This document shows, one piece after another, positions 18,809 to 28,290 of a stretch of DNA of 64,000 nt (its first letter is position 1; every line of letters starts with the position of its first letter). Source of the DNA: Puia sp. (lineage in GTDB: Bacteria > Bacteroidota > Bacteroidia > Chitinophagales > Chitinophagaceae); the NCBI GenBank assembly GCA_031292515.1, contig JARLGZ010000034.1, positions 119,120-183,119 on the forward strand, in the 5' to 3' direction. The notes below the pieces were generated by a model. It was not told the origin of the DNA and searched no databases. It saw only the letters and a program-made list of their open reading frames with translations. Both the position numbers and the translations under genes were made by a program.

Positions 18809-21800
18809 CTAGGACTTCTTCGCCTTACCCAACCCCACCTTGTAGTCGTCCGGCGTCCCCGTGATCTTCAGGTTCATAAAACGTATCTTCTTGTCCTTGT
18901 CCCTGTATTCGATTGCATCCACCTGGTCCGGGTCCACCTCTTCCTTCCTTTTGCCGAAGAGCATCCGGAAACCGACCTGCGTGACCATCTTTAAAGGAAT
19001 ACGTATATAATACTCCATCTTCATATCCAGGGACTGCTTGCCGGAAATCTCCATATAACCCAGGGACGAATTAATATTCATGTCCGGTATCGTCAGCGCC
19101 CCATTTTTGAGGACCAGCGTATTTTGAAGCGTATCAAACCTCACCAGCTTCAGGTTCTTGTCCTTGAAATACGAAGACATGGCCTGCATGGGTCCGAAAT
19201 TCACCAGCTCGCCATTCAGAATCTCCAGGTCCAGCTTCGCTTCGGAGTTATCCATCAAAGGCGTCAGATCGGGATGCACCTGCACATAACTTTCGATCTG
19301 CCCGCTCAGATAGCCCTTCAGGTTTTTATTGATTACATAATCCTGCCCGAAATAGTCCATTTTAAGCAAGAGCTTTTCTATGTTTACATCTTCCGCACAG
19401 ATCCGGCTCTGCAAATAGATCTTGTTCGGGTCACTGCCGTTAAAGTGCCCCCGGGCGCCGACCCGGCCTTCCGCCACTTCCACGCCCAGCGTGTCCAGGT
19501 AGAGTTGCTGGTTGGACACCATACGGATATTCGTGGAGAGATTCTTCAGCCCCAGGTGATGGTAACGGATCCTGCCGATATTCACGGTTGCGTTAAAGTC
19601 GATAAAAGGTATCTGGAAGATATTGAAGCCGGTAGTATGTGCAACCGGTTTCACCGCCGTTGCATCCGTCGCGCTGGCAACCGTTGCGCCTGTAACCGTC
19701 GGCGTAGCCGATGTCGTTGTCGTTGTCGTCGCAACAGTCGCAGAGCCGTCCCCGGTCCCGGTCTCTCCCCCGGAACTTTCCGGAACCCCGGTCGGGTCTG
19801 AACCCTCCGGCTGACCCGCACCGGCCGTCGCAGGTGTCTGTTCTTCCTCTGCCGTTAGCACATAGTTTGTTAGCTCATCCACGTCCAGGAAACGTGAAGA
19901 GAATTGAAGGAAGTTCTCCTTCTTTCGCCTTGTAGTATCGCTGCCGGTATACAAACGCATGCTGACATTAAAATCGCTGCGCCCGATGATGCCCTTCAAC
20001 GTGTCTATCTTCAGAAAATGATCCGTACCGAATTTGATATTCCCGCTGATGCTATCCAGCCGGTAAGCATGCTGCCGGAGTGAGCCCGAGATATTGGCGA
20101 TCTTTATATTGGCGAACTGAAACACCGAATCATACCGGAGGTCAATTTTCGAACGCAGCCAGATATTCGATCCGACTTCCTCATAATAGCCCCTGGGCAC
20201 ATACTGACGGCTGATCCTCCCCAGCAGATCGTGCATGGCCAGTCGCCGCGATTTCAGGTCGAATGCGACCTGCGTCCTGCCTTTCATGACCTTATTGAAC
20301 CACAGGGCATAGTTATTCACCCGGCCGCTAAAACGGATGTCGCTGCTGTCGATCAGACCGGCAAAATTCCGCAGCAGGATCGAAGTGTCATTGATGGTCA
20401 GTTCCGCGCCAAAATCATGAAACGCATGCGGGTAATTTTTAAAGGCGGAATAAAAGCTGTCTATCTTGAACACCCCTTTAGGCAAGGGTTTGGGATGAAG
20501 CAGTTCACTGACCGATGTCTCCAGGGACAAGCCGATATGGAAGCCATAGATCTCCTCCTTCGCCTTCCTGCTCCGGGTGGAATCAAAAGACAACAACTCT
20601 TTGAGGATCATTCGCTGGCTGCGCATGTTCATTTTTAGCACCACCGGCTTCTCCTGGTGATGGAAAAGTGCAGGCAGATCGGTCAGTGAACCCTCGACAT
20701 GGAAATCGGATCCGCCGATCATACACGCCAATGAGTCCAGCTTCACAAAGCCGTTCTTCATATTGGCGTGCAGGTTGAGGTGCTCTATGATATAAGGATA
20801 CGAGGGGACGCGGAAAGTCAGGTTCCGTACCGTGAGCTCACTCTGGATACCCTCCGTCAATTCGCTCAGCTCCTTTTCCGGGGCGCTGAAATCCACCAGG
20901 TCCCTGAAATTCATCTTCAGGCTGATATGGCCGGTAATCCGCTCCAGGTCTTTGATGCCCAGGAAGGCGCCGACAAAACCCAGTTCCAGTTCCGAATTTA
21001 CCTGCATGAGTATCCTGGGATCTGTAAAATCCCTGAGGATAAAGTTTCCTTTAAAGACACCCTTGTCCGGCCTCGCCTGGATGTCGAGCAACCGCAATTC
21101 CGATGTCTTCAGCGACTGCCCCGCACCGTTCGTATAGTATCCTTTAAAGGCCAGCGAATCCAGCTTCTTATTCGCCGTCGTATTGTGCAGCCACGCATCG
21201 GCACAGGAAAAGCGGACCTCGATAAGAGGCATTTTTCCACCCTTCAGGGCTCCTTTCATGCTGCCGCTAAAACTCAGATGCCCGTCATATTTGAAATGCT
21301 TTAATTCCCGGGCGACTTCTTCCGGGGCAAAGGAGAACAACTGCCGGAAGTCCGGCTTGTCTCCTGAAAAATGCAGGTCCACCGTATTATCATGGAGCAG
21401 ATCGGCCGTACCGGTGACATTGAAAAGAGCGTCCTCCAGTTTCAGCCGGCCCTCGGTAAGATGGACCATTTCGCTGGGCTTGTCGTAGGTGAATTGTATG
21501 TTGGTCTCCAGGCGCTTGTGCCTGAACAGTGAATTGTAACCCGGCCTGGTATAGTCAAAGACCAGGGCCCCTTTCAGATCCGCATCGATCAGCCGGTCGT
21601 TGTCCTGTAAGGAAGACTGTATCCGGTCGATATGCGTCAGCACCTGTTGCCCCGTCAGGCTGTCCCGGTAGGAAATGTCCATATTCTTCAACACGATCTT
21701 TTTGATGTCGAGGTCCAGCTCCGCCGGCCGGGTGCTGTCGGTGGTGCCCGTATCGGTATTTATATGGCTGGCTTCCACGATATTCAGCTCGCCGTCCTTT

Positions 21801-22222
21801 TCTTTCAGCAGATCCAGGTGCCCGTTCTTAACGGCAATCACCTTCACCCGGTAATGCTGTTTCAAAATATCGGTAAGACTAAACCCTGCAAATATCTTTT
21901 CCGCCTCATAGATCGGCACGAGGGCAGGCCGTGCGGTGTCGACCTTGCCGGCATAAAACCGGACACGCTGCAAGCCAATGGAGATATAAGGAAAATTCTG
22001 AAAAACAGACAGCTCGCTGCCGCCCACCACCAATTCGCCGGGCCATTTTTTATTCAGTTCCTCTACAGCCAGCCCGACCAGGCGCTGCCGTTCGAAATAT
22101 AAAATAGCGACCGCTGCGATAACCAGGATGAAGAGCGAAGCAACGGGTATCAGGATCAGGCGAAATAGCCTCTTTCGCGTTTTGTTTTTCACGGGCGATG
22201 TTTTGATCTCTTTTGACCGCAC
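18809..22222 (-). CDS. AsmA-family protein
   Basis: A very large envelope protein (1137 residues) with one N-terminal transmembrane helix (LILIPVASLFILVIAAVAIL, about 23-42) and a long beta-rich body like AsmA/TamB/YhdP proteins, which bridge the periplasm and are linked to phospholipid transport. AsmA-type sequence near the N-terminus includes ELNKKWPGELVVGGSELSVF and FPYISIGLQRVRFY. The C-terminal AsmA_2 part has LEILNGELVNFGPM and IPLKMVTQVGFRMLF. A Thr/Ala/Val-rich low-complexity linker lies at about residues 805-860. It ends 117 bp before the divergently organised permease region and is probably monocistronic. Function beyond the family role is not visible. Confidence 0.87.
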   Translation of the reverse strand: MRSKEIKTSPVKNKTRKRLFRLILIPVASLFILVIAAVAILYFERQRLVGLAVEELNKKWPGELVVGGSELSVFQNFPYISIGLQRVRFYAGKVDTARPALVPIYEAEKIFAGFSLTDILKQHYRVKVIAVKNGHLDLLKEKDGELNIVEASHINTDTGTTDSTRPAELDLDIKKIVLKNMDISYRDSLTGQQVLTHIDRIQSSLQDNDRLIDADLKGALVFDYTRPGYNSLFRHKRLETNIQFTYDKPSEMVHLTEGRLKLEDALFNVTGTADLLHDNTVDLHFSGDKPDFRQLFSFAPEEVARELKHFKYDGHLSFSGSMKGALKGGKMPLIEVRFSCADAWLHNTTANKKLDSLAFKGYYTNGAGQSLKTSELRLLDIQARPDKGVFKGNFILRDFTDPRILMQVNSELELGFVGAFLGIKDLERITGHISLKMNFRDLVDFSAPEKELSELTEGIQSELTVRNLTFRVPSYPYIIEHLNLHANMKNGFVKLDSLACMIGGSDFHVEGSLTDLPALFHHQEKPVVLKMNMRSQRMILKELLSFDSTRSRKAKEEIYGFHIGLSLETSVSELLHPKPLPKGVFKIDSFYSAFKNYPHAFHDFGAELTINDTSILLRNFAGLIDSSDIRFSGRVNNYALWFNKVMKGRTQVAFDLKSRRLAMHDLLGRISRQYVPRGYYEEVGSNIWLRSKIDLRYDSVFQFANIKIANISGSLRQHAYRLDSISGNIKFGTDHFLKIDTLKGIIGRSDFNVSMRLYTGSDTTRRKKENFLQFSSRFLDVDELTNYVLTAEEEQTPATAGAGQPEGSDPTGVPESSGGETGTGDGSATVATTTTTTSATPTVTGATVASATDATAVKPVAHTTGFNIFQIPFIDFNATVNIGRIRYHHLGLKNLSTNIRMVSNQQLYLDTLGVEVAEGRVGARGHFNGSDPNKIYLQSRICAEDVNIEKLLLKMDYFGQDYVINKNLKGYLSGQIESYVQVHPDLTPLMDNSEAKLDLEILNGELVNFGPMQAMSSYFKDKNLKLVRFDTLQNTLVLKNGALTIPDMNINSSLGYMEISGKQSLDMKMEYYIRIPLKMVTQVGFRMLFGKRKEEVDPDQVDAIEYRDKDKKIRFMNLKITGTPDDYKVGLGKAKKS

Positions 22223-22316
22223 AGGACCCCTGCGCAGATAGGTATAGCATCTCCGACAACGCTTTTTTTAGAAAATTATTTTATTAAATTTTTGTTTACT
22301 AAAAACCTTGGTAATT

Positions 22317-23498
22317 TTAGTCTCTTGGGATGACTTTTTCAATAGCCGCCTCCAATCCCGGGGAATAGCCCAGACTCACGTATACGACCTTCCCGCTGCC
22401 GTCGATGAGCACATACAGCGGGATCGCGCCGACCCGGTAATCCTTTTTGAATTGCTCGTTGCCAATCAGCATCGGAAAACGGATACCGCGTTTCTGTACC
22501 AGGAGCCGGGAGGGTTCGAGCTGTTTCGTCTCATTGATGACGCCAAATACCTGCAAGCCTTTGTCCTTATATTTCTCATAGAGATGCTCCACTTTTGGCA
22601 TCGATTCGATACAGGCCCCGCACCAGACTTCCCAAAAATCCAGCAGCACCGGCTTGCCCCGCAGACCCGTCAGGGATACCTCCTGCTTTTCAAAACCAGT
22701 CAGCACGAAACCCGGAGCATCCTGTCCCTCGAGCTTCTGCAAAGGCGGGGATGGTTCTAAGATATGTTGGGTGTAGTTAGCCAGGAAGACGGGAGAAGAA
22801 AAGTCATAGTCGAATCCCGGATCGTTCAGCCGGATGTCCTTCAAGGTATAATAAAGATCCTGCACTTTCCCCAGCGTCTCCTGGTGACTTCTCATGGCCA
22901 CAGGCAAAAAAGAGACCGGGTCGATGGTCAGCGTCTTCGAACGTTTGCTGACATCGTACTGCGTAAGATCGGGGTAATGCATCCGGAGATAGAGAAAGGC
23001 CCCGTCCTGCCAGGATTCAAAACCGACAGCGCCCGAAGTATCCAGCCTGACCAGGTCAGGCAGAATGATCTGTCCGCCATGCTGCCATAAAGCGTGGGAC
23101 AGCAGGGCCGGATCGGTGATGACCGTGTAGACCTTTTGCTCATCGTCCGTTTCATAGATGACTCGCCCGCCATAAACGATCGCGCCATGCACACCCTCCA
23201 TCCTGGCCTCGAATTCAAACCCGAACAGGCTGTCTTTCCGATCGGCCCTGATCAGGGCCTTGCCTTTCAGCACCCGCGTGTCACCCGTCACCAGGGTATC
23301 GGCGCGTTCCGTCGTATAGGAGATCGTCCGGATCGATTCCTGCGCCCTTTTGATTTTCCGGATAAGGGCATCGATTTTCCCGTTCCGGGCAGGGGCGACT
23401 CCGATACCGCAACCTGACGCTGCTGCGCTGCAGAAGACAGGCATATAAACAAAGAGCAGCGCGAGCGACAGCGGGAAGGACAACATAAGTGCTTTCAT
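22317..23498 (-). CDS. TlpA-like thioredoxin protein with LolA-like N-terminal domain
   Basis: A periplasmic 393-residue redox protein. A Sec signal is at about 1-26. Residues about 40-245 are a beta-rich, LolA/outer-membrane-lipoprotein-sorting-like domain (DTLVTGDTRVLKGKALIRAD). The C-terminal thioredoxin fold (about 255-393) starts at APGFVLTGFEKQEVSLTGLR and has an active-site WCGAC, then VFGVINETKQLEP and the cis-Pro AIPLYVLIDGSGKVVYV. It likely reduces or oxidises periplasmic disulfides. The pairing of these two domains is common in Bacteroidota. A good promoter lies just upstream (23517-23544). Confidence 0.85.
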   Translation of the reverse strand: MKALMLSFPLSLALLFVYMPVFCSAAASGCGIGVAPARNGKIDALIRKIKRAQESIRTISYTTERADTLVTGDTRVLKGKALIRADRKDSLFGFEFEARMEGVHGAIVYGGRVIYETDDEQKVYTVITDPALLSHALWQHGGQIILPDLVRLDTSGAVGFESWQDGAFLYLRMHYPDLTQYDVSKRSKTLTIDPVSFLPVAMRSHQETLGKVQDLYYTLKDIRLNDPGFDYDFSSPVFLANYTQHILEPSPPLQKLEGQDAPGFVLTGFEKQEVSLTGLRGKPVLLDFWEVWCGACIESMPKVEHLYEKYKDKGLQVFGVINETKQLEPSRLLVQKRGIRFPMLIGNEQFKKDYRVGAIPLYVLIDGSGKVVYVSLGYSPGLEAAIEKVIPRD

Positions 23499-23516
23499 AT
23501 GCTTTTTTTATACACA

Positions 23517-23544
23517 CAAACCTATCTCGTTTTTGTAACCCAAA
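23517..23544 (-). promoter_or_regulatory. Bacteroidota-type promoter of the TlpA-like gene
   Basis: On the minus strand, a -7 box TAGGTTTG (23517-23524) matches TAnnTTTG exactly. TTTG at 23541-23544 is the -33 element with a 16-bp spacer, slightly short. The start codon is 19 bases downstream of the -7 box. Confidence 0.6.
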
Positions 23545-23667
23545 ACATCCAAATAGACAGGGCTCCGCGAATATTCGACAAAATCATCGGGACGCCCTTT
23601 TGTCGAAAAAAGAATCGGTTTTGTCGAAAAATCCCGTCGCCCGGAAAATAGTAGCTATTTTGAAGCC

Positions 23668-24855
23668 ATGCATCCAGACAGGCGCTTTCTCCGGGATAAA
23701 TTCACAAGGATCGAGATCGGCTTTTTCCTCGTCTATTTTATTCTTTTTAATATACTGACCGATATCGAATACAATCTCTACGAGAGACACAACTATGTCC
23801 TTTTTGTAAAGGATATCCCCGGCAGGCTGATTTACGGCATCGTCTACCTGATTCCCTTTGCCATTTGCTACAAATTCCTGATCCGGGGCTATCTGTTTGA
23901 AAAAAAATACGGACGGTTCTTTTTACTCCTGGCCCTCTTTCTCCTATTGCTCAATTTCTACCTGTTGTACAGTTACTGGGTCATCTCGAAATTATCTTTT
24001 CTCCCTGCGACCATCACCCGGGATGCCGATACCTACTACCACTCCGGGGCCCTCGTCCACTTTAGCGTAATTTACATCCTCAGGGAACTCATGGTCATCT
24101 CCTTTCTCGCCTATTTCATCCGATCGGCCAAACAGGAAAAGTGGATGAACGCCATCCGGGAGGAACAGCTGCAGGCGGAACTAAAATATCTGAAGGTCCA
24201 GTTGCAGCCACACTTCTTTTTTAATACCCTGAATAATATTTACGCCCTCACCCTGGAGCAATCGGCCGAAGCAGCGCCGCTCGTAGCAAAACACGCCGAT
24301 ATGATGCGGTATATCCTCTATCATTCAACCAGCCCCAAAACACCCCTGGAAGAAGAATTGGCCTTCCTGGAAAACTATGCCCGGGTCGAAGCAGTCCGCT
24401 TCGGAAAGAAAATATCCGTTAGCTTTGATAAACAAGGCATACAGGACAGGGACACAATCGAGCCGCTCCTCCTCCTTCCCTTTGTCGAAAACGCATTCAA
24501 ACACGGCGCGGGAAAAGAGACCCGGACCGGTTATATCCGGATCATCGTCTGCGTCGTCGGACGGGAACTGATACTGGAGGTGATGAACAGCAAACCCGCC
24601 CTCTTTGAAAATATCGCGCCCGTCGAAAAAACCGGGTTCGCCGATAAAACCGCCTCCCCGGATAAAACAGGATTCCCGCAAAACAGCAGATTCCCGGAAA
24701 ACAGCGGATTCCCGGACAAAAAGCAGGGAATAGGCTTGAAAAACGCCCGGCAAAGACTATCCCTCCTGTACCCCCAAAGACACCTGCTCGAAATCAATGA
24801 GAAGGACACCGATTTTGAACTGAGACTGACCTTACAATTAGACACCGATGGTTAA
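23668..24855 (+). CDS. LytS-family sensor histidine kinase (pair 2) with repeat-expanded ATP lid
   Basis: A 395-residue kinase with four transmembrane helices (about 14-155), the His-box YLKVQLQPHFFFNTLNNIYA (His near 190), N-box PFVENAFKHGAGKE and G-box KQGIGLKNARQRLSLLYP. Between the N- and G-boxes, where homologues have a short loop, residues about 319-352 consist of five to six copies of a six-residue unit (VEKTGF, ADKTAS, PDKTGF, PQNSRF, PENSGF). This enlarges the ATP-lid region. The gene overlaps the following LytTR gene by eight bases, so they are co-translated. Confidence 0.9.
   Translation: MHPDRRFLRDKFTRIEIGFFLVYFILFNILTDIEYNLYERHNYVLFVKDIPGRLIYGIVYLIPFAICYKFLIRGYLFEKKYGRFFLLLALFLLLLNFYLLYSYWVISKLSFLPATITRDADTYYHSGALVHFSVIYILRELMVISFLAYFIRSAKQEKWMNAIREEQLQAELKYLKVQLQPHFFFNTLNNIYALTLEQSAEAAPLVAKHADMMRYILYHSTSPKTPLEEELAFLENYARVEAVRFGKKISVSFDKQGIQDRDTIEPLLLLPFVENAFKHGAGKETRTGYIRIIVCVVGRELILEVMNSKPALFENIAPVEKTGFADKTASPDKTGFPQNSRFPENSGFPDKKQGIGLKNARQRLSLLYPQRHLLEINEKDTDFELRLTLQLDTDG
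24622..24723. repeat. 18-bp in-frame repeat in histidine kinase
   Basis: Five full 18-bp units plus a partial one, starting at 24622, 24640, 24658, 24676 and 24694. The best-conserved pair is at 24676 and 24694. It keeps frame and encodes the six-residue units in the ATP lid. Confidence 0.85.
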
Positions 24856-25540
24856 ATGCATTGTAGTAGATGACGAACCGCTCGCACGACAGGTCCTGGA
24901 AAAACATATCCTGCGCACCCCGGAACTGGTATTGGTAAAAAAATGTGCGAATGCCCTCGAAGCCTTCGACACGCTCAGCCGGGAGAAACCAGACCTGGCA
25001 TTCCTCGATATTCATATGCCCGTCCTGAACGGAATAGACTTCATCCGGTCCCTCAAAGCACCGCCGGCCGTCATCATTACCACGGCTTTTTCAGAATATG
25101 CCGTGCAAAGCTATGAGCTGGAAGTGGTCGACTACCTGATGAAACCCATCACCTTTGAGCGCTTTTCGATGGCCCTGTCCAAATTCCTGAAGATACACGC
25201 AAAGCCGCCGGAACCAAACTCCTATTCTTATTTCAAAGTCGACGGCAAACTGGTAAAACTCGAACACGCGGATATCCTCTACGCACAGTCCATCAGAGAC
25301 TATATCATCCTGGGTACCTCACACGGCAACCGGATCGTACACATGACGATGAAAAACCTCGAAGAACTCCTCCCCGCATCGATGTTTGCCCGGATTCACC
25401 GGTCTTTCGTCATCGGCATGGCGCATATCACGACGATCGCAAAGGACCAGGTCAGTATTGGGGAAATATCGATCCCGGTTGGCGGCAACTATAAGACGGC
25501 CCTCGATGGCTTAAAAGCCAGGATACTTTCAAAAGGCTAA
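24848..25540 (+). CDS. LytTR-family response regulator (pair 2)
   Basis: A 230-residue regulator. The receiver has VVDDEPLARQ, phospho-Asp in LAFLDIHMPVLNG, TTAFSEYAV and YLMKPITFERF. The LytTR domain (about 125-228) has YSYFKVDGKLVKLE, ADILYAQSIRDYI, MFARIHRSFVIG and ISIPVGGNYKTAL. Its ATG overlaps the kinase stop (ATGGTTAA), a normal arrangement for a dedicated pair. Target genes are unknown; the nearest downstream gene is a broken skp-like gene with a palindrome in its leader. Confidence 0.92.
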   Translation: MVKCIVVDDEPLARQVLEKHILRTPELVLVKKCANALEAFDTLSREKPDLAFLDIHMPVLNGIDFIRSLKAPPAVIITTAFSEYAVQSYELEVVDYLMKPITFERFSMALSKFLKIHAKPPEPNSYSYFKVDGKLVKLEHADILYAQSIRDYIILGTSHGNRIVHMTMKNLEELLPASMFARIHRSFVIGMAHITTIAKDQVSIGEISIPVGGNYKTALDGLKARILSKG

Positions 25541-25579
25541 CTAAAAAAATGTTAAAAAGGCAAAGGCCTCTTCCCAGAT

Positions 25580-25597
25580 ATACGAACATATTCGTAT
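25580..25597. promoter_or_regulatory. Palindrome upstream of the truncated skp-like gene
   Basis: Inverted 7-bp arms ATACGAA (25580-25586) and TTCGTAT (25591-25597) around CATA, 29 bases before ATG 25626. It could be an operator or a weak hairpin. It lies between the LytTR regulator gene and the next gene. Confidence 0.4.
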
Positions 25598-25625
25598 TTT
25601 CAAAAACACCAAAAAACGAATAAAT

Positions 25626-25887
25626 ATGAGAAAGATCATCGTCGCCACCCTTTTAACAACCGTATTGTTGTCAGCAGCGGACAGAACAACGGCACAGACG
25701 AAGACCGGCTGCATCAGCTTCAATGAATTACTCAATGCGATGCCGGAGTTCAAAAAAGCGGATACCCTGCTGGCGAAATTCAGGGACACCCTCCAACAGG
25801 AATTTGACGCTTATAAGGCGGAATATTCGGAACAGGAGAATTTGCTGAATTCGCCGGATACAATCAAATACAATATCGCACAGCTTC
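25626..25887 (+). pseudogene. Truncated Skp/OmpH-like periplasmic chaperone
   Basis: The first 87 or so codons look like an OmpH/Skp chaperone: signal peptide (VATLLTTVLLSAADRTTAQ), the strand KTGCISFNELLNAMPEFKKA, then a coiled-coil helix (DTLLAKFRDTLQQEFDAYKA). Intact homologues are about 170 residues and continue with a second long helix. Here similarity stops near DTIKYNIAQL (about 25885). The frame then continues as the mirror of the 3-prime flank of the opposing serine-hydrolase gene, to a chance stop at 26114. The second half was therefore lost in a deletion or rearrangement. Confidence 0.75.
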
Positions 25888-25972
25888 CCTGCTTAGCGAC
25901 AGCCGGCCAACCTCCGCTGACGGCTGGATGGGCATGGCCGATAGTCGCATGGGCATCATCGACAGCGTGGCC

Positions 25973-27286
25973 TCATCGCGTGGACGCCAGTATCTGCCCC
26001 AGGAAATGGTCGGTATCCAGCTTGTCGCCATGCTCGAGCGCAAGCCGGACGACAACCAGCTTCCTCGAGGGGATGACCCAGACATGCTGCCCCTCGTATC
26101 CTTCACAGGAATAGCAATCGGCCGGCACATGCGGATATTTCTTCAACCACCACAGCGCCCCATAACCCGTACCGGACCGGGTAAAATCCACCCAGCCTTC
26201 CGGCAATATCCGTTCCCCGCCCCAGACGCCGTCGTTCAGATAGAGCAGCCCGAACCGCGCCCAATCACGGGGTGTAGCATAGCAATAGGATGAACCCACA
26301 AAAGTGCCGCCGGCATCCGGTTCCAGCAGCGTATGATACATCCCGATCCTGAAGAACAATTGTTCGTAAGGAAACCGGTAGTAACCGTTGTCACCGATGG
26401 TTTGCCGGATAATAGCCGACAGGATATTCGCGGTCCCGCTGGAGTAGGTGAATCGTATGCCGGGTGTGTCCTTTAGCGGTGAACCCGTCGCAAAAGCGCC
26501 CATATCCTTTTCCTTAAAGAGCATATCGGTACAGGCGCTGGGTCCTGCATAAAACTCCCACCAACGCAGCCCGCTTCGCATATTCATGAGGTTGGTCAGC
26601 GTGATCGTCCGCCTCTCATCATTCCTCCACGCTTCCACCGGCGCGGCAGACCGGATATCCAGCTTACCCTGCTTTACGAGGATGCCCAACAGCGCATTCG
26701 TAATGCTTTTTGTCATGGACCAGCCCAGTTGCATCGTATTCCTGGAGAAACCGGGAGCATACCGTTCACCGACCAGTTGCCCCTTATACAGAACGATCAC
26801 CGCCCGGGTCCTCCTCTTATGCGATTTCCCTTCCCGGAATGCCCCATCGATCGCGCGCTCTATCCCCGCCCTGTCCACGCCATCCTGAAGCGTATCCGCA
26901 ATGCGGTCTCCCTGTGGCCAATTGACGGTGTCGGGATCAAGGGAAGGGGGAACGGCCAACGCCACCCGCCTGTTTTTAAACGCCTCCTCGCTGACCCCGT
27001 TGAGCAATACCCCACCGAGCCCCTGGCGAAACACCGCCTTCTTGCGGGCCAGCCCAAGCACCGACCCGGTCACCGATTGATCCTTCCGGTCTACCGTAAA
27101 AGAAACCAGGTTGAAAGGGAAATCTCCCAGATCGTCACGCTCCACTTCTTCCGGCTCGCGGCCGGCCACAAATACCCCCGAACACAGAACCTTTGCCCCA
27201 TACCCGCTCAGGATGGGCAGGCTCTTCCAGATCAGCACGAACAAGGCGCCCAACAGGATAAACAGGATATAGCGAAATACTTTCAT
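25973..27286 (-). CDS. Serine hydrolase (class C beta-lactamase/DD-peptidase fold)
   Basis: A 437-residue membrane-anchored or exported hydrolase. There is an N-terminal hydrophobic helix (YILFILLGALFVLIW). The nucleophile motif is SMTK (S-x-x-K) in QLGWSMTKSITNALLG at about residue 190. The Tyr-motif is YSSGT near 280. The third conserved motif is probably within the C-terminal GYEGQHVWVIPSRKLVVVRL region. The length and the preceding 100-residue extension fit the beta-lactamase-related serine hydrolases of Bacteroidota, whose substrates are usually esters or peptides. Antibiotic hydrolysis should not be assumed. It ends 86 bp from the truncated skp-like fragment, convergent to it. Confidence 0.87.
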   Translation of the reverse strand: MKVFRYILFILLGALFVLIWKSLPILSGYGAKVLCSGVFVAGREPEEVERDDLGDFPFNLVSFTVDRKDQSVTGSVLGLARKKAVFRQGLGGVLLNGVSEEAFKNRRVALAVPPSLDPDTVNWPQGDRIADTLQDGVDRAGIERAIDGAFREGKSHKRRTRAVIVLYKGQLVGERYAPGFSRNTMQLGWSMTKSITNALLGILVKQGKLDIRSAAPVEAWRNDERRTITLTNLMNMRSGLRWWEFYAGPSACTDMLFKEKDMGAFATGSPLKDTPGIRFTYSSGTANILSAIIRQTIGDNGYYRFPYEQLFFRIGMYHTLLEPDAGGTFVGSSYCYATPRDWARFGLLYLNDGVWGGERILPEGWVDFTRSGTGYGALWWLKKYPHVPADCYSCEGYEGQHVWVIPSRKLVVVRLALEHGDKLDTDHFLGQILASTR

Positions 27287-27369
27287 CCCTCAAAAATAGC
27301 GAAACCCGCTCCTTCTCCCTTGCCACCCGGAAAGAATGGCTTACAGTCGGCGAAGAACCTGCCCGCCGC

Positions 27370-28290
27370 TCAGGAATTGGCAAAGTTGAACATCCAGTTG
27401 ACCCCAAACTGGTCGGTGCAGGATCCGAAATAGGAACCAAAGAACATATCCTCCAAAGGCATCGTCACCTTCCCGCCTTCCGATAATGCATCAAATAATC
27501 GTTTAGTCTCTTCGCGACTCTCCGGTTCCAGGTTGATATGCATATTACTGCCATAGTCCAGCTTAAAACCCATGCTCTCAGGTGCATCCGTGGCCATGAG
27601 GATATGACCGCCGGGAATCGACAGTTCGACATGAATGATCAATTTTTTGTCGGCGTCGGACAGCGGAGGGATTCCCTCGGGAAGTGCAACATCGCCGAAC
27701 CGTCGAAGGCCATCGCCAAGAAAGGTTCCCCCAAAAACTTTTTTGTAGAAGAGGAAAGCCTGCTCGGTAGTACCGGGGAAGTTCAGGTAGGTGGTCACCC
27801 GCGCCTTGTGATCCGTCTTCAGTTTCTTCTGCATATCCATCCGGGTTTGCAGGTAATGAGAAAGTTTATCGACATTCTGCTTCAGCCCCTGATCCGCCTT
27901 GAACGTCTTAATAACCTGCTCAAACTCTTCCTTCGTATCAAACAGCATATGCCAGGTCAGATGCGTCTGCTCTCCGCGCGGATCGAACTCGATGGTAGCC
28001 GTAAATTTGGGGCCGCTGACATGCTCATAGACGATCTTCCTGTGTTTGACAATCTCTCTGAATATACTCTTGTTCTTAAAATCGGTTCCGTCGGGGCCAT
28101 GCATGACCAAATCCCATTCACCACCCTTCTTGAACTCCATCGTATAGATGGTATTGGTGAACCCGTTGGGCCCCCACCAGTTCTTGATATGTTCGGGCTT
28201 TGTCCATACTTCCCAAACCAGCTCGACAGGCGCGTTCAGCAATCGTGTGAGGATCAGCTCACGATCCTTGGTGTTACTTTCTTTTCCCAT
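27370..28290 (-). CDS. Fused AHSA1/SRPBCC and PhnB-like VOC protein
   Basis: A 306-residue cytosolic protein joining two usually separate domains. Residues about 8-150 are an AHSA1 (SRPBCC) ligand-binding domain (NAPVELVWEVWTKPEHIKNW, FDPRGEQTHLTWHMLF). Residues about 165-306 are a glyoxalase/VOC PhnB-type domain (YLNFPGTTEQAFLFYKKVFGG, GGHILMATDAPESMGF, MFFGSYFGSCTDQFGVNWMF). It overlaps the upstream ArsR-type regulator by 17 bases, the classic ArsR-AHSA1 operon layout. The reaction is unknown; VOC members bind metals, but this subgroup often lacks enzymatic proof. Confidence 0.88.
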   Translation of the reverse strand: MGKESNTKDRELILTRLLNAPVELVWEVWTKPEHIKNWWGPNGFTNTIYTMEFKKGGEWDLVMHGPDGTDFKNKSIFREIVKHRKIVYEHVSGPKFTATIEFDPRGEQTHLTWHMLFDTKEEFEQVIKTFKADQGLKQNVDKLSHYLQTRMDMQKKLKTDHKARVTTYLNFPGTTEQAFLFYKKVFGGTFLGDGLRRFGDVALPEGIPPLSDADKKLIIHVELSIPGGHILMATDAPESMGFKLDYGSNMHINLEPESREETKRLFDALSEGGKVTMPLEDMFFGSYFGSCTDQFGVNWMFNFANS

